Origin: Todiramphus chloris collaris
Lineage: Eukaryota; Chordata; Aves; Coraciiformes; Alcedinidae
Direction of reading: 5' to 3'
DNA: 64,000 nt
Assembly: GCA_025345505.1 (NCBI GenBank)
Contig: JANVCC010000026.1
Location: 1,303,069-1,367,068, forward strand
Part shown: in pieces, positions 13,196-31,850 of the stretch
How the letters are laid out: each line of letters starts with the position of its first letter
Position numbering within the stretch: the first letter of the stretch is position 1
Made by a program: the position numbers and the translations under genes
Notes under the pieces: model-generated
What the model was told of the DNA's origin: nothing
What the model saw: only the letters and a program-made list of their open reading frames with translations
Database searches by the model: none

Positions 13196-16100
13196 AAGGA
13201 CCATGTTTGTTTTTCTTTAATTTTCCAAGCAGGTACTGTTTGTTACATGATGGATTTTCCTGACTGCACAGGAAGATTCATGTGTATTATTCTAAAGCTA
13301 GCACAGACCTGCCGGGTTCCCAGCCTGGTGCTGCGCATTGCCAGTGTTTGTTAGAGATGCTCTGGGCAGAATTTCCAAAGCATGCGGGGCTGAAGGTGCC
13401 CGTGTGTGTGGCTGGGAGTCAGGCTACCTGCAATTTTGCTACTTAGGGGTCATGAGCCTCCTTTCTGCACATCTTTTGTACAAGCATCTGTCCTCCAGGT
13501 TGTAACACGGATTTTTAATTCAGGTCACAGGCAATTACAGCACTGGTCGGGTGCCAGTGAACGTCAGCATGGAGTATTTTTTGGGTGCCGGAAGCCTTGA
13601 ACCAGAACTGATCAATGTTTCAATTTTGCCAGCAGTGCTGGGCTAGACTTTATTAATGTTCCATGGCATGTTAATTGTGCTGGTTTGCTGAATGTATTGC
13701 TCCATTAACGAATCCACCCTAGATTAGTTACAAAGACTCTATCTGGACAAGCCTGAAAACAGTCTTCCCTTTTCCTATCCAGCCTTCACAATAACAGTTT
13801 TCATTTATTTCTGCTCTACTCTGCAATTTCCTAAATATACTTGAAGACATTTTCCGAGCAAATGCCAACCTTGGACTGGAAACAGCAGCACCACCAAAAC
13901 TCTGGATGGTTGGGGAAAATATCTACCTCCTCAGAGCCCTACATGAGGATCTACCTCGCAAGGAGGGGCTTTTTGGTTAGAGGCAACACCAGATAATTTG
14001 AAGTACCAGGTTAGAACTACAGTCTGGCATCCAAGAGTTAGAGTAATAAAGAGATGGGGGGGGGGGGAACCAAGTAAAAATCCAAGTGGGCTGGGAAGGA
14101 CTGACTCAGAAGTAGCCATGAAGCCTGTTGGGCGATGGTTGCCAAGGAGGGTCTGGCAGCTCCTCCCCGGGACTCAGCCTGCAGAAGAGGCAGCAGCCCA
14201 GGGGTGCAGGTGAAAGCACGCCCAAACCCAACTGGAGCCAGCCCAGTCTGCACATTTACACAGGCGGGCAGCCTGCCAACCAATAACCCTAGCAGGGAGC
14301 TGCGGAGAGTGCGTTTTAACAAGGGGTTTGTAACCCTGTCAGAAGTCTTCTCAGCTCTCCGTGATCCCCACTTCTACTTCTGCTTTTAACTAAGGCAAAT
14401 GAATCCTCAGCAAATGTGCACCCAGAGTGTGCAAGTCTGCGCAATCTGCGAAATGATGAAGGGCAAGAGATGGTAGAAACCTCCCTGAAAAAGAGTAGAA
14501 GCTGTAGGCAGGAGCCCTAAAATCATGTCAGATTTATGGGAAATTACATCAAGATTTCACAAGCAAACTACCATTTGTGCTGCATTTCCCTGGTGCTCGG
14601 GATGACCAAGCAGGCTACCAGCCTCCGGGGTAAATTTTAAATGGCATTTGTTGCATGACTTATCCTACAATCAAACTGTTCAGCATAACAGCGACAGCAC
14701 CACAGTATAGTTTGCATTGTGTCTGTTGTTTATTTTGTGTGGCAATAACACAGGCGGCCATATGGATCCGAGCATTTGGAAGGGAGGATTTGTTGGCTAG
14801 ATCATCACATCTGTTTACTTATAAATGCAAGAAAAATACATTTGGAGGTCACTGGCTGCACAACCATTTTGTTTACTCTTGATGCAAAAAGAAAAAAGCT
14901 ATCAGTGCTCCTCTTTCTACATCAACCCGGCTTCAAAAGAGACCCCAGGATATTTTCAGAAGAGGGTTTTGAGGTCACACTAAAACTAGTCTCTGTCTCA
15001 CCTCTTCAGCCACTTCCACCATCAAAGTGCTTCACAGCAATCATTTAATCAGGGATGAAACGAGCGTGCAACATGTCCGGGAGGAAGAGAAAGAAAACAA
15101 CCAGTACCACAGCTAAGCCTCCTCAGAAACCTTGGATTAAAGGAGCATGTAGTACCCACCTCATATCCAAAAATCACATTCACCGAGTAAAGTCAGATTT
15201 GAATTAAAGAAGAACAACCAACACCACAAAAATTCTGCACCACCACCCCCCCGCCCCCCCAAACCACACCAATAACAACAGGTTCACAAGACTGTATTTT
15301 AAAACACCTTGATAATGTGGTTTTGCAGGCATTTCAACTGAGCCCCATTGCTATGATGCAGGACATTTATTGCACCTCCTTCACCTTTTTCTTGAGGTCT
15401 GACTGCAAGCATATTGTGATCCAGCAAGCACAGAGAGTCCTGAAAATTCAGAAATGGATAGTTCACTGGAAAATTTCAACTACAGAAAAAGAAACAACGG
15501 CAGTTGAAGTTGCTTTTCTACTCAAGGTAATTTTCTGATTTCAAGGCATTATTATTAGCAGTGAGTTCATAACAAAGTTATTTCACTTGGGTTATTTTTG
15601 GTTCTGCTAGAAACACCTCAGCACGTCCATGTACTCCAAGATTGCACACATTTTCTCAGCTGAACAGAGCTTTTGGCAGTGACTAATTCCACGAACAGAA
15701 ATATTTTTATATTAGCTTGCTGTCGCCCACACTCGATAACACTTAACTTTTAGCCGAAGGACACGTAACTTATGTCTTGATCACGAAGGAACCTAAGGAC
15801 AGGAACTAGGGAAAACTACAGACAGACAATACCTGAATCCAATTACTTCCACAAGCCTAAAAAAAAAAAAAGAGAGCAAGAGAAAACCACGATCTTACTT
15901 TTGCTGATGGGTTAGTCCTCACTATTTGCTTTGCCAAAGGCAGGAGAGGTCAGGATGACAGCTGTTCATTACAACTCCTGCTTTATTTCAAGAGCTTAGC
16001 TCTGCCCCTGCCCGGCTGGCCCATTTCTGCTGGCTTTAGCACACAACAGCCCTCCTAAAAGCTCCTCCTCTCGACAGCATCTGTCTGGATACTTCCCTCA

Positions 16101-19100
16101 CCACGCAGAAACAAGCCTTTCCACAGAGCCACAGCGCTGCTGGGAGCGAGCAACACGCAAGGGAAACCATTAGAGTGGAACTGAATAGTTTGATGGCTAA
16201 GTCCAGGCTTTGGCAGGTAGAACCTCGTCAGCTTTGCACCAAAGCAGTCTCATCTTCGGAGCGTCAAAGCAGGGACCGCCCTGACGCAAACATTAGCTTG
16301 AATGCCTAAAAACCAGAAGCCAGAACTTTCAAAGCATGCTTTCTCCTACAGAATCGTCCTCCCCCAGCCACACCCAGTGACTAATGCGACATGTCTCAGC
16401 CTCTGCAGGAGGAGGAGGAGGGTTCAGAGGTTTCTCACCAAGATTTTGTATAAATACAATGGGAAAAAAAGCACTGGTGAAGCGTCCATACAAGATACAC
16501 AATAAAGTACTTAAATACATGTATTTTAATTGTGGCTGAGTCAGAAAGCGACTGCTCATTCCAACAGCTGCCCCGTGCCAACTCCAAATCCTCACCTTTT
16601 CCTGGTACCCATGCCTGCCGAGGCAAAGCCACCTTCTGTGCCCAGAACGGCTGCCCCGGCAGGTATTGCATCGCGGCAAGCGCACAGCTCGTCGCACGGC
16701 CCCTGGAAACGGCACTGCTTCCCAACTCCAGCTGCAACTGGGAAGTTCTGGGGGCTATATGTCAGTAGGTTCTCCTGGTCTGGACGCAGCTGCTTAAACC
16801 AACAAAGAGCAAGTAGGGAGACCAGACAAATCAAAGACGCAAGAAAAAAGGTCTAAAAACAAAGCCCAAACTATAGAAACTAACATATTTATTGTGGCTT
16901 ACTCTCAGCCACTGATCAGCACGTTAATCTTATTTTCTCTGCATGATCACTAAGTACCATACCAAAATTAGGTCAGAAATTCAGATCAGCTCAACTGACT
17001 CAGCCCAGCAAGATCAGACAAAGACTGGCTGCTTTTTTTTCCTCCCCCTATCCAATACGACATGTTCTATTCCCTGCAACCTACAATAGATCCATACATT
17101 TTTCCCCACAATTAACCTCTCAGAAGCCCACAGGATGAGGCAGCAATCACACTGAAGGGACATCAGTGCTGCTGCAGAAACACAAGAGATCCCCAGGAAC
17201 TCAAAACCTACAATCTAAGGGGTTTGTTTGGGGTTTTTTTGCCTTTTTTTTCCCTCTCCTTATTTTTCCCTTTTTTCCCCTGGTCATTTTTCAACTCTTG
17301 TTTCCTAACTGCTCTAATGCATTTCAACGAACTCTGAAGTCATTCAGCACAGTTAGGAGATGATTTAGGTAGGTAACAGCTGCTTCCAAATACTTTTGTG
17401 TGTGAACATCACCACTTTATTAGATAATAAATTACTTGTTATTATCTTGTTAATACACACGATCAGCCGCCTTCTAAAAGAGACCATCTGAACACTAAAA
17501 TGGAATAGCTTCTCAAAACACTCAATAATTGGTCTATTAGGTAATTTTCAGTTGGTGCTTTATTTTGATTGCCAGAAGCAAAAGGAGAGTGTTTGCTGGA
17601 ACCCCCTCCCCTGCTCCAAAACCCACCTGCAGTGAATCGCAGGGGACGGCTCCTTGTTGCTAAGGAGATTGTTTTCAGCTCTTGGTAGTCTCCAGCCTGT
17701 TGTCACTGCACATGTGCACCACTTGCTATCTAGGCCATGCTATCAGGAGGTAGGGATAATATAAACACCCGCCAAGATAAGGTAAAGACATAAGGAATAT
17801 GGTCCAGAGCAAAGGAGGAATGAATAATCCAACTTTACCTCTCCCGCCTGCTGTGCTTCGCTAGACAACATGGTCCTAAATGCTTCTCTGGAGGTTACTA
17901 CAGGGATGAGACTCAATTGCTAGCAAGCTAAGTGACTTCACAGTTCCTTCAGTCAAATCAGATGTTCTCTCCCAGTCTGCCACTGCTTTTAGTTTTTCCT
18001 AATCAAGGGTTGATCACAAATATCTCATTTTCCCTTGCCAAGTTTACACAGGAAAAAGAGAAAGCGACTCAAAGACAGTGTTTTCCAGGATTTCATGAGG
18101 GTTTTTTCCCCCTACTTTGTTTCCTCACATGGATACTGTTTACCTCCTCACTGTTGCTGAGATTAACCAAGCTGGGAGTAGAGAGGACCACCACAATTAC
18201 ATTGAAGGGGGCTTGATGCCTCTGCTCTACATACATACCACATGCTGCTCCTCTGACAAACCCACTGGATTGCTGGTGACCTTCTCCGTGCCTTCTGACC
18301 TTCTAGCTGGCGAGCAGAGCTTTGCTCTCAGGGACCTCAGTTTAGCAAGAGCAACAATTTCATGGGGTTCTGCCCTAAATCATCGGCACTTATCCAGAGC
18401 TCTTAACCAAGTCTCTTTGTCAAGATCAATAAATAAACCCACAAGGTAGGAAATACTGTTACTGCCATTCAACCATGGTGGAGAAGCTTGGCTAGAGGAC
18501 CAGGAAGAACCAGATAGGTCCACGACTTACTCTGTCGTGCCCCGAGGAATTTCTTCATAACAAAACCTGTCCTGTCACTTAGTGACAGACTTGGCAAGAG
18601 TGGAACTGAATGTGTATCCAGCACAGATCAAAACAGACCCAAAACCCTCCTGCATTCATCTGCTGCAAGGAAAGACATTTTCTGTCATTGAGTTGTGCAC
18701 AGTATAGCTCCTGCTGTAAACAGCCTATGCCTTTGACTCCTCAATGCCTTGAATCCCCCTCAAAAATCATCCAAAAGCTGAGCTGACAAGAGCCCAGAAG
18801 GTACCGAAATATGTGCTGCACAAGCTCTCATTATTCTCTCGGATTGTACATTATTCTCGTAATACAAACCCAACAAAATTAGTGACAATCCAAAAAGTTC
18901 TACTTTCTGGCATGTAAAGCAGCATCCATAGTTTTGCTTTACACTGCTCGTCCCTCCTCTGTCACACTGTACGTGCTGCTCTTTTCCTTTTACCAGCCCA
19001 GCAGCATTACCAGCCTAGTGAGGCGTTGCCGGAACCTCCGCAGCACAGCATGCCTGTTATACCTGGATGTACAGTACCCAAGACATAACATAAAATTTAA

Positions 19101-19936
19101 TCACTGAAACTGAAATACAGCAGAGTCACGCTGAGGGAAAGAATTCCAAGGACCTCCTATCGGTTTCTGCTCACGCCAATCATTTGCATGTAAGAGGTTA
19201 GCGTTCAGGTGGATGATTTACTGCTGAAATACAACTTAGCCTTCTCCTCAAGAAAGGGCAATTTTTTTTATAAGCAAATGTATATATAATAATATTTATA
19301 TTTATCCCATTCCACCTTCTTTTTCTCTCCAAGAGGCAGCACAGGTTTCATTGCTAGCCACTGGTGGATGAGGCCAGGTCATCCGAGTGCTCCTCTCATT
19401 AACCATCAATTAAAATCGATGGAATAGTTTGAGAAGAGCCATTATCGGGTTCTGCCCATCAGGGGCTTGATCCATTTCCCTTTAAACGATTGCAAGATTT
19501 TTACTGACTTCAGAGCGTGCAGAATGGGGCGGAAATTGTAAATAACAGACATCTGGTTTTGTTCATTTTCATAAAAGCTCAGACAGCAATTAAAGTGCTT
19601 TGAAAATGCACCAGAATTAAACTGCCAACGGAAGGAGAGTCCACTCTAGCCCGGCCCCATCACGCAGGAGCTCACACACCAGGAATCTCCACACACAGTA
19701 CCCACCGTCCACATAGGAACATCTAAAAGCACTGAGTGGATGAGGACATTTACCAGTAGATCTCCTCCTCCTGCCCCAACCACCCCAACTCTTGGTTACA
19801 AGCGACGCCCGCTGAAGAAGCTGCAGGTGCCCAGGCAGCATGCGTTGGGTGGAACCCTCTCTTCCCCTCGGAGACAGAACCCTTCAGCATCGCATCTACG
19901 CAACGTGAAGTTAGCAATTACGTGCAATTAGCAGCT

Positions 19937-19944
19937 TGACGTCA
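19937..19944. promoter_or_regulatory. Perfect CRE palindrome TGACGTCA
   Basis: The full 8-bp CREB/ATF consensus lies about 140 bp downstream of the NYAP2 exon 2 donor, in a locally CpG-containing segment (19840-19960). A full CRE with its CpG retained is uncommon in intronic bird DNA. Function is inferred only. Confidence 0.4.
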
Positions 19945-20080
19945 GCTGAAGGTCCGCGCTGCTTTTACCACCAAGCTGCTTAGAAATCAACTGGTCTACA
20001 CGTATTTACCATCCCAGAGAGCAAGCCCCTCCCTGCTCATGCACTCTGCCAGACCACTCATCTTGTTAGTGAAATATTTA

Positions 20081-26949
<6,869 letters not shown>

Positions 26950-27650
26950 CCTCATTGGAGCATGCTCTGCGGAGACAAGAAGGCCGGGGCAGAGGGAGCA
27001 GGACGCATCCCACCCAACGGGCTGCTCATGGCCCCCGGGAAGGTCGCGGGCGGTCTGGCTGCGGCATCGCCTCTCTCCCCGGTGACCGCGGGCGGGCTCC
27101 GGCTGCCGCCGCTGCGGCGGAGGCCGCGGGGATGGGGAACAAAGAGCGAGCCTACCTGGGGGTGCCGGCGGGGCCGCGGGGCTGCGGCGGGCCCCGCATC
27201 CCAGCACCACGGACAGCTCCGGCCGGGCCCGCCCCGCCCCGCCCGCGGCCGCTGCTGCTGCGGCTGCTCCGGGCTGGGCGCCGGGAGCGCGGCTCAGGCT
27301 GCCAGGGAGGCAGCGGCCCCGCTCCCCGCTCCGCTGCGCTCGGCTCCCACCAGCAGATAATCCAGCGGCGGGGGAACGGAGAGAGCGAGAGCTGCGCGGG
27401 CAGCGCCGCACATCACATTGGGTCCATAGGCAGGGAGGCAGACGGAACGACGCCCTTCCTTCCTTCCTTCCCCCTCCTTCTCCCTTCCCCAAAAGGGGAG
27501 ATCTCTCTGCCGCGGAGGATGCGCCAGGCGACCTTTAGCCCCTGGGCCACAAAAGGAGAGGCCGCTTCCTAGGAACACCTGAGGCTGGCTCCGGTAGCTC
27601 GGCGATGCCGTAGCCCGCGCACCCAGCCCGGGGGGAAGCGGTGCGAGGCA
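26950..27650. promoter_or_regulatory. CpG island, candidate NYAP2 (alternative) promoter
   Basis: The segment is strongly GC- and CpG-rich (densest at 27000-27420) against an AT-rich background. It includes tandem GC boxes (gccccgccccgcccgcgg, about 27230-27247). No TATA box is seen. It lies about 6.8 kb upstream of NYAP2 exon 2 and contains a consensus minus-strand splice donor at 27156, so it is the nearest candidate promoter or first exon. Long open frames here on both strands are what GC-rich DNA gives by chance. Confidence 0.8.
27156..27199 (-). other. Candidate alternative first coding exon / 5' UTR end for NYAP2
   Basis: On the minus strand the sequence ACCCCCAG|GTAGGC provides a consensus donor with the exon ending at 27156. 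An ATG at 27199 opens a frame of 14 codons plus 2 bases (MRGPPQPRGPAGTP). Joined to the exon 2 acceptor this would stay in frame with the NYAP2 start region. Being in frame is a one-in-three chance event, and the ATG may simply be in the 5' UTR. The 5' limit of the exon is unknown. Confidence 0.35.
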
Positions 27651-29734
27651 CACAGCCCTGGCTGCTGACGCACGTTGGGCTGCTGCTCGGGGAGGAGCTT
27701 CTGCACCTCAGCCAAACAACCTCCCACCACCTGCTCCCATCGCACCCGAACAAAACTGCGCGCTCGGACAGCGACAGCGTGACATCCTCACTGCTTTGCT
27801 CATACTGCTCAGCGCTGCGCGCGCTGGAAAGAGACATTCGGTGTGAAAAGCATTCAGGGTGCGACCGTGCTCGTCCAGAAATTGGGAATGCAGTGGCTTG
27901 GAAGAAAACATATCCTTTCTTCGGAACTGGATCTATCTGCGGCATAGCTCCTCCTCGCAGAACACGTGTGGGTTTGCTTCCTGTCCCCCAGACCTGGACA
28001 CAAAGCACGAGCATCCCCTCCCCGTGCAGGATGCCTTGCCCTGTCCTTCAACACCCCGCCATTCCTCCTGCTTCCTCAAGTGACAGGCACATTTTTCTCT
28101 AGCATTCATCTGGATTCTCATGTTACATTAACAGTCGAATTTATTTTTACAACCAGTAACAGAAATGATGGTCGTAGAATGAAGTCCTTTCATGTTCCAG
28201 TGAAAAGCAGCACTAGGACACAAATGAGACCTCTCCTACCAAGTGCAGAAGAGCTCCCTGCAGACTCACAGCCCCACGACTGGGGTATCAGCACTATTTC
28301 ACATGCCAGAGCACTCAAGACATCCCCCTAGACAGCTGGCAGAACACGGTGCCCTCCTTCACGTGGCCAATACCAAGAGCAGAACCCTAGCCTGAAAAAA
28401 ACCTGCTCCCAGAACTCACTCTCATGCTCACCAGTGACTCACTCGCTGCTCACTGACAGCACCAGTCCCAGAGTGCCTCTGGCAACCATGGCAAACAGGC
28501 AGCCAAGCTCCTGTGGAACATCACCAAGAGACCTTTCAAAAGGAAGCTTTAAGAAGGGTTCCCAAGACAGAACAACAAGGGGAGGTGAAGATCTGGAGGG
28601 TTTTTCAGAGATGTGGACAGGAAGCACCTGAGGTGAAGAAGAACCAGCAGCAGTCCTGGCAGGGGAGCTCTCTCCCTGCCCAAAGGCCAGGCCCGCAGCT
28701 CTGCTTCTGAGTTCTCTCTCCCTTGAAGGATGCCTCGAGAAGAGCCATGGCTGGGCAGTAATGGGGGGGGGGGGCTCTGATTTTCCTCAGATGAGGAAGC
28801 CTTTTACTCCCAATGCTCCTCCAGAATTGAAGACCTTCCCTATCTCTGCCTCCAGCTGTACATCGGAAACAGAGACATTACCCCATCAGAGTTCTTTGAG
28901 TGCTATTTTATCAACTATACCACTGCAAAGTCATTAGAACTTCATAAGCAATTTGAAGAACTACAAATTTTAATCCAAAAGACTGAAATACTTGGCTGTG
29001 TCTTCACCACATGGTTCATCCCAGTAACTGAACTCACTCAGATAAAAACATCTTCCAGAGAACCTATGGCACTGCACCTTTGGGTAGCTTCCACATCCCA
29101 TCACCCTTGCACCACTGCTCCTGGGGACCACGTCTCCATCAGCTATGGAAGGCAAGGTCCATTTTTCCTTCCAGCAGCACTGTGTAAAGGGTGCAAGGCT
29201 GGCAGTTCCCTTCTTGGTTAAGGCAGAGAAGAGTCTCATCTGCTGCCACAGCCAGAGAGCATCAACCCGAGAAAACAGCATCTCCAGAGCCAATCATCGG
29301 ACTTTCTGAGCAGGGAGCAGAAGAGCGGGGTCAAAACTATGTGTTGATGGATCAGTACTGTGATCATCTTTAAACATGTTTAATGACAGCCTTAAGGAAG
29401 CCTTGACCGGCTTTCAGCCCTTGGTTATAAAAGAGGCCTCATCAGTACAAATATTTGAGCTTCCACAAATAACTAGAGTTCTCACGGTGCTGAGGTTCAT
29501 GCCTTGCTACCTCATGTCCAGAAAGCAAGCAGTGGAGAACCATTCACTCCTCTCAATAGCTGCCAACCCTCTCCTCTCCCCATTTCCTTTGCTCTGCTTC
29601 CTTCCTGGAGGTTACAACCACATGTAGATTACTTGCACGCTCCTCAAACTTTTTAAAAAGTTGTGCGAGGCTTAATTACACAGCATGCAGATGAGCCCAG
29701 TTTGTTGGGGTTTTTTTACATGTATGTACTTGCT

Positions 29735-29747
29735 CACACACACACAC
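29735..29747. repeat. Short (CA)n microsatellite
   Basis: An uninterrupted run of about six and a half CA units. It is listed as a possible polymorphic marker only. Confidence 0.9.
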
Positions 29748-31729
29748 ATAATGTAAAGATACATCAGAGACTGGGAGAGATGCCGCTTGACCCATGGTTG
29801 ACATTTGCACACTGGCAGCTACAAGGCCTTCCAGTAGTTGGGGGATGCCACCAGCACCACCGCTTCTGCCTGGCCACACTGGAAGCACACAGGATTTGCC
29901 AGGGAGAAGACAGACCTCTGCAGGAGGCTCCTTTGCCAAGGGGGTGAACAACCCTTCCAGGCTCAGAGACAAGTGGATTTGCCTGAAGACTGCAAGGCAC
30001 CAGAGAGACAAAGGGCTTTCAAGAGACAGAATATTCATTTAAGACACTAACTGGCCACTCAGGGACTGAGAAAGACTACCTGCCTGCCCCTGAACTAAGG
30101 GAAGCTTGAGGACAAATGGCTTAGAGGACATTGCTACTGAGTCTGCCTCTGCTTGGCTGGTGAACACAGGGAAGCTCTCTAAGGGAAGCAAACCCCACCA
30201 CTGCAGGTCTGAACCGGGTAGCACCTGGCCAGCAGGGACCTTGATGTAATATTTACATTTCTAAGGGTCAAAAGGATAGGTTCCTTCCCTTGGAGTACAC
30301 CACTCCTAGGTCGGTTGAAACCTCTCAGAAGGCAATCCCAGGGCATATTTTGTACCTGACCTCCATGCCATACAGGGCTGCTCAGTTCCATGAGGGAAGA
30401 CTCCAAAAGAGCTAACCCTCCTGAAATTAAAACCAGAAAAATCCAAGGCTTAAACCTGGAAATTCCTGACACCTAACCAAGGGGAGAGTGGTATCAATGT
30501 ACACCCTGTACCAAACTCTCCACACCAGCTAATGAGAAGAGAAGCTCCTGAACAAGACCTGTCCATGCAGCAACCATATAAGAAAAGGTTCCTGTCAGTA
30601 AGATTTTGCCAAGACCAAGACTTATCAAGCCACACTGATCGCAGGGGAAGCTGAGGTTTGGCACTTTACACACACTTTCAGATACAAGGCCATCAGGATG
30701 CTGAACTGGGCTTATGAATGTGCCCAAGCTAATCTTGGTTTGCTTATTCCTCCCTTACCCTGCCTCCACAGCTTCAATTACTTTCAATTACAATTTTCTC
30801 CTGTGTCCTTGGTCCTGACTCAGTTTCTGTTGCTGCCAGCTCCCTGTTGCTCTGGCCTTTTCATGCCCCTTGAAGGACAGATCCTTTGCATGATCTCTGA
30901 CCATATTTCTTAAAGCCCTCGTTTAGCAATGCCTGTGATGTGCCTTGAGCACCCAATTGTGCATGTCTGGAAAAGCTGCTTAGATTTTTATGCAGATTTA
31001 AACCTGAGTTAATAAATGTTATTAAGTGGCAGTGAGTTAATACAAGGAAAACATAGAAAGCAAACTCCACCCACCAGCAAGGTGAGTGCTCACCATAACC
31101 CTGGCTTTAGGCAGGTTTGTTCATGCTCTCACTATTCTCCCATGGCCATGCTAACCGACAGGAAAACCTAAGGATCAATTTGCAATTCATTTTCAAATCA
31201 ACACCCTGAAATACTAAATGAAGCCTTTAAGGCCATTCTTCCCAAATTATCTCATTCCACACCCCAGATAAAGCTTTAGTATTTGTGTCTTTTCCCTTCA
31301 AGGCTTCTGAAACCCCAGGAAGTTCTGCCATTGCTCCTTCTCCCAGCCACATCTGGCACCTTTGGCCCCTCTCCCCCCTCACACATACAGCACGGACAAT
31401 GCAAGTGGAAATACTCCCACAGGAAGAGGAAAGGAAGCTCCCTCTGCTACATCGTCTTGGCATTTGTTCCAGCTCTCTTGCACCGCCCCGGAGCACCCGT
31501 GCTCTTCCCTGGAGCACACGGGCTCTGTCCCTCCCTGCAACCAGCACACAGGGTCCTCCTGGCAGAGGACTGAGGAGGAATCTTCCAAAGGTACAACAGT
31601 AGAGGGGTCCCCACTCATGTAAAAAGCCAATTAATGTTAAACGCTTAACTGCCATCTGTGCCTTTAAGAAAAATCTCTTAATTTTCCCCAGTGATCCCTT
31701 TTTTTCACATGGGACCAATTTTGCTGTTA

Positions 31730-31850
31730 TTGCTTCGGCAGAATTCCCATTGAAGTCCACCGGGAACTTTGCCTGAGTACAAAGTGTGGAGCAAAACCCT
31801 GCGCTGATTTGCATAGACCACAAATCACACAGATCACATCCTGATGCAAG
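31730..31850. repeat. Possible ancient amniote interspersed repeat relic
   Basis: The words 'cagaattcccattgaagtc' and 'ggaactttgcctgagtacaa' resemble a family of old dispersed repeats I associate with reptile and bird genomes ('cccattgaagtcaatggga', 'tttgcctgagtaagg'). The flanking DNA is repeat-poor and AT-rich. The assignment is from memory of the wording and was not checked against a library. Confidence 0.35.

Noticed and set aside
31227-31823. 198-codon minus-strand open frame
   Set aside because: It spans the possible ancient repeat and unrelated sequence, and overlapping frames exist on the other strand.
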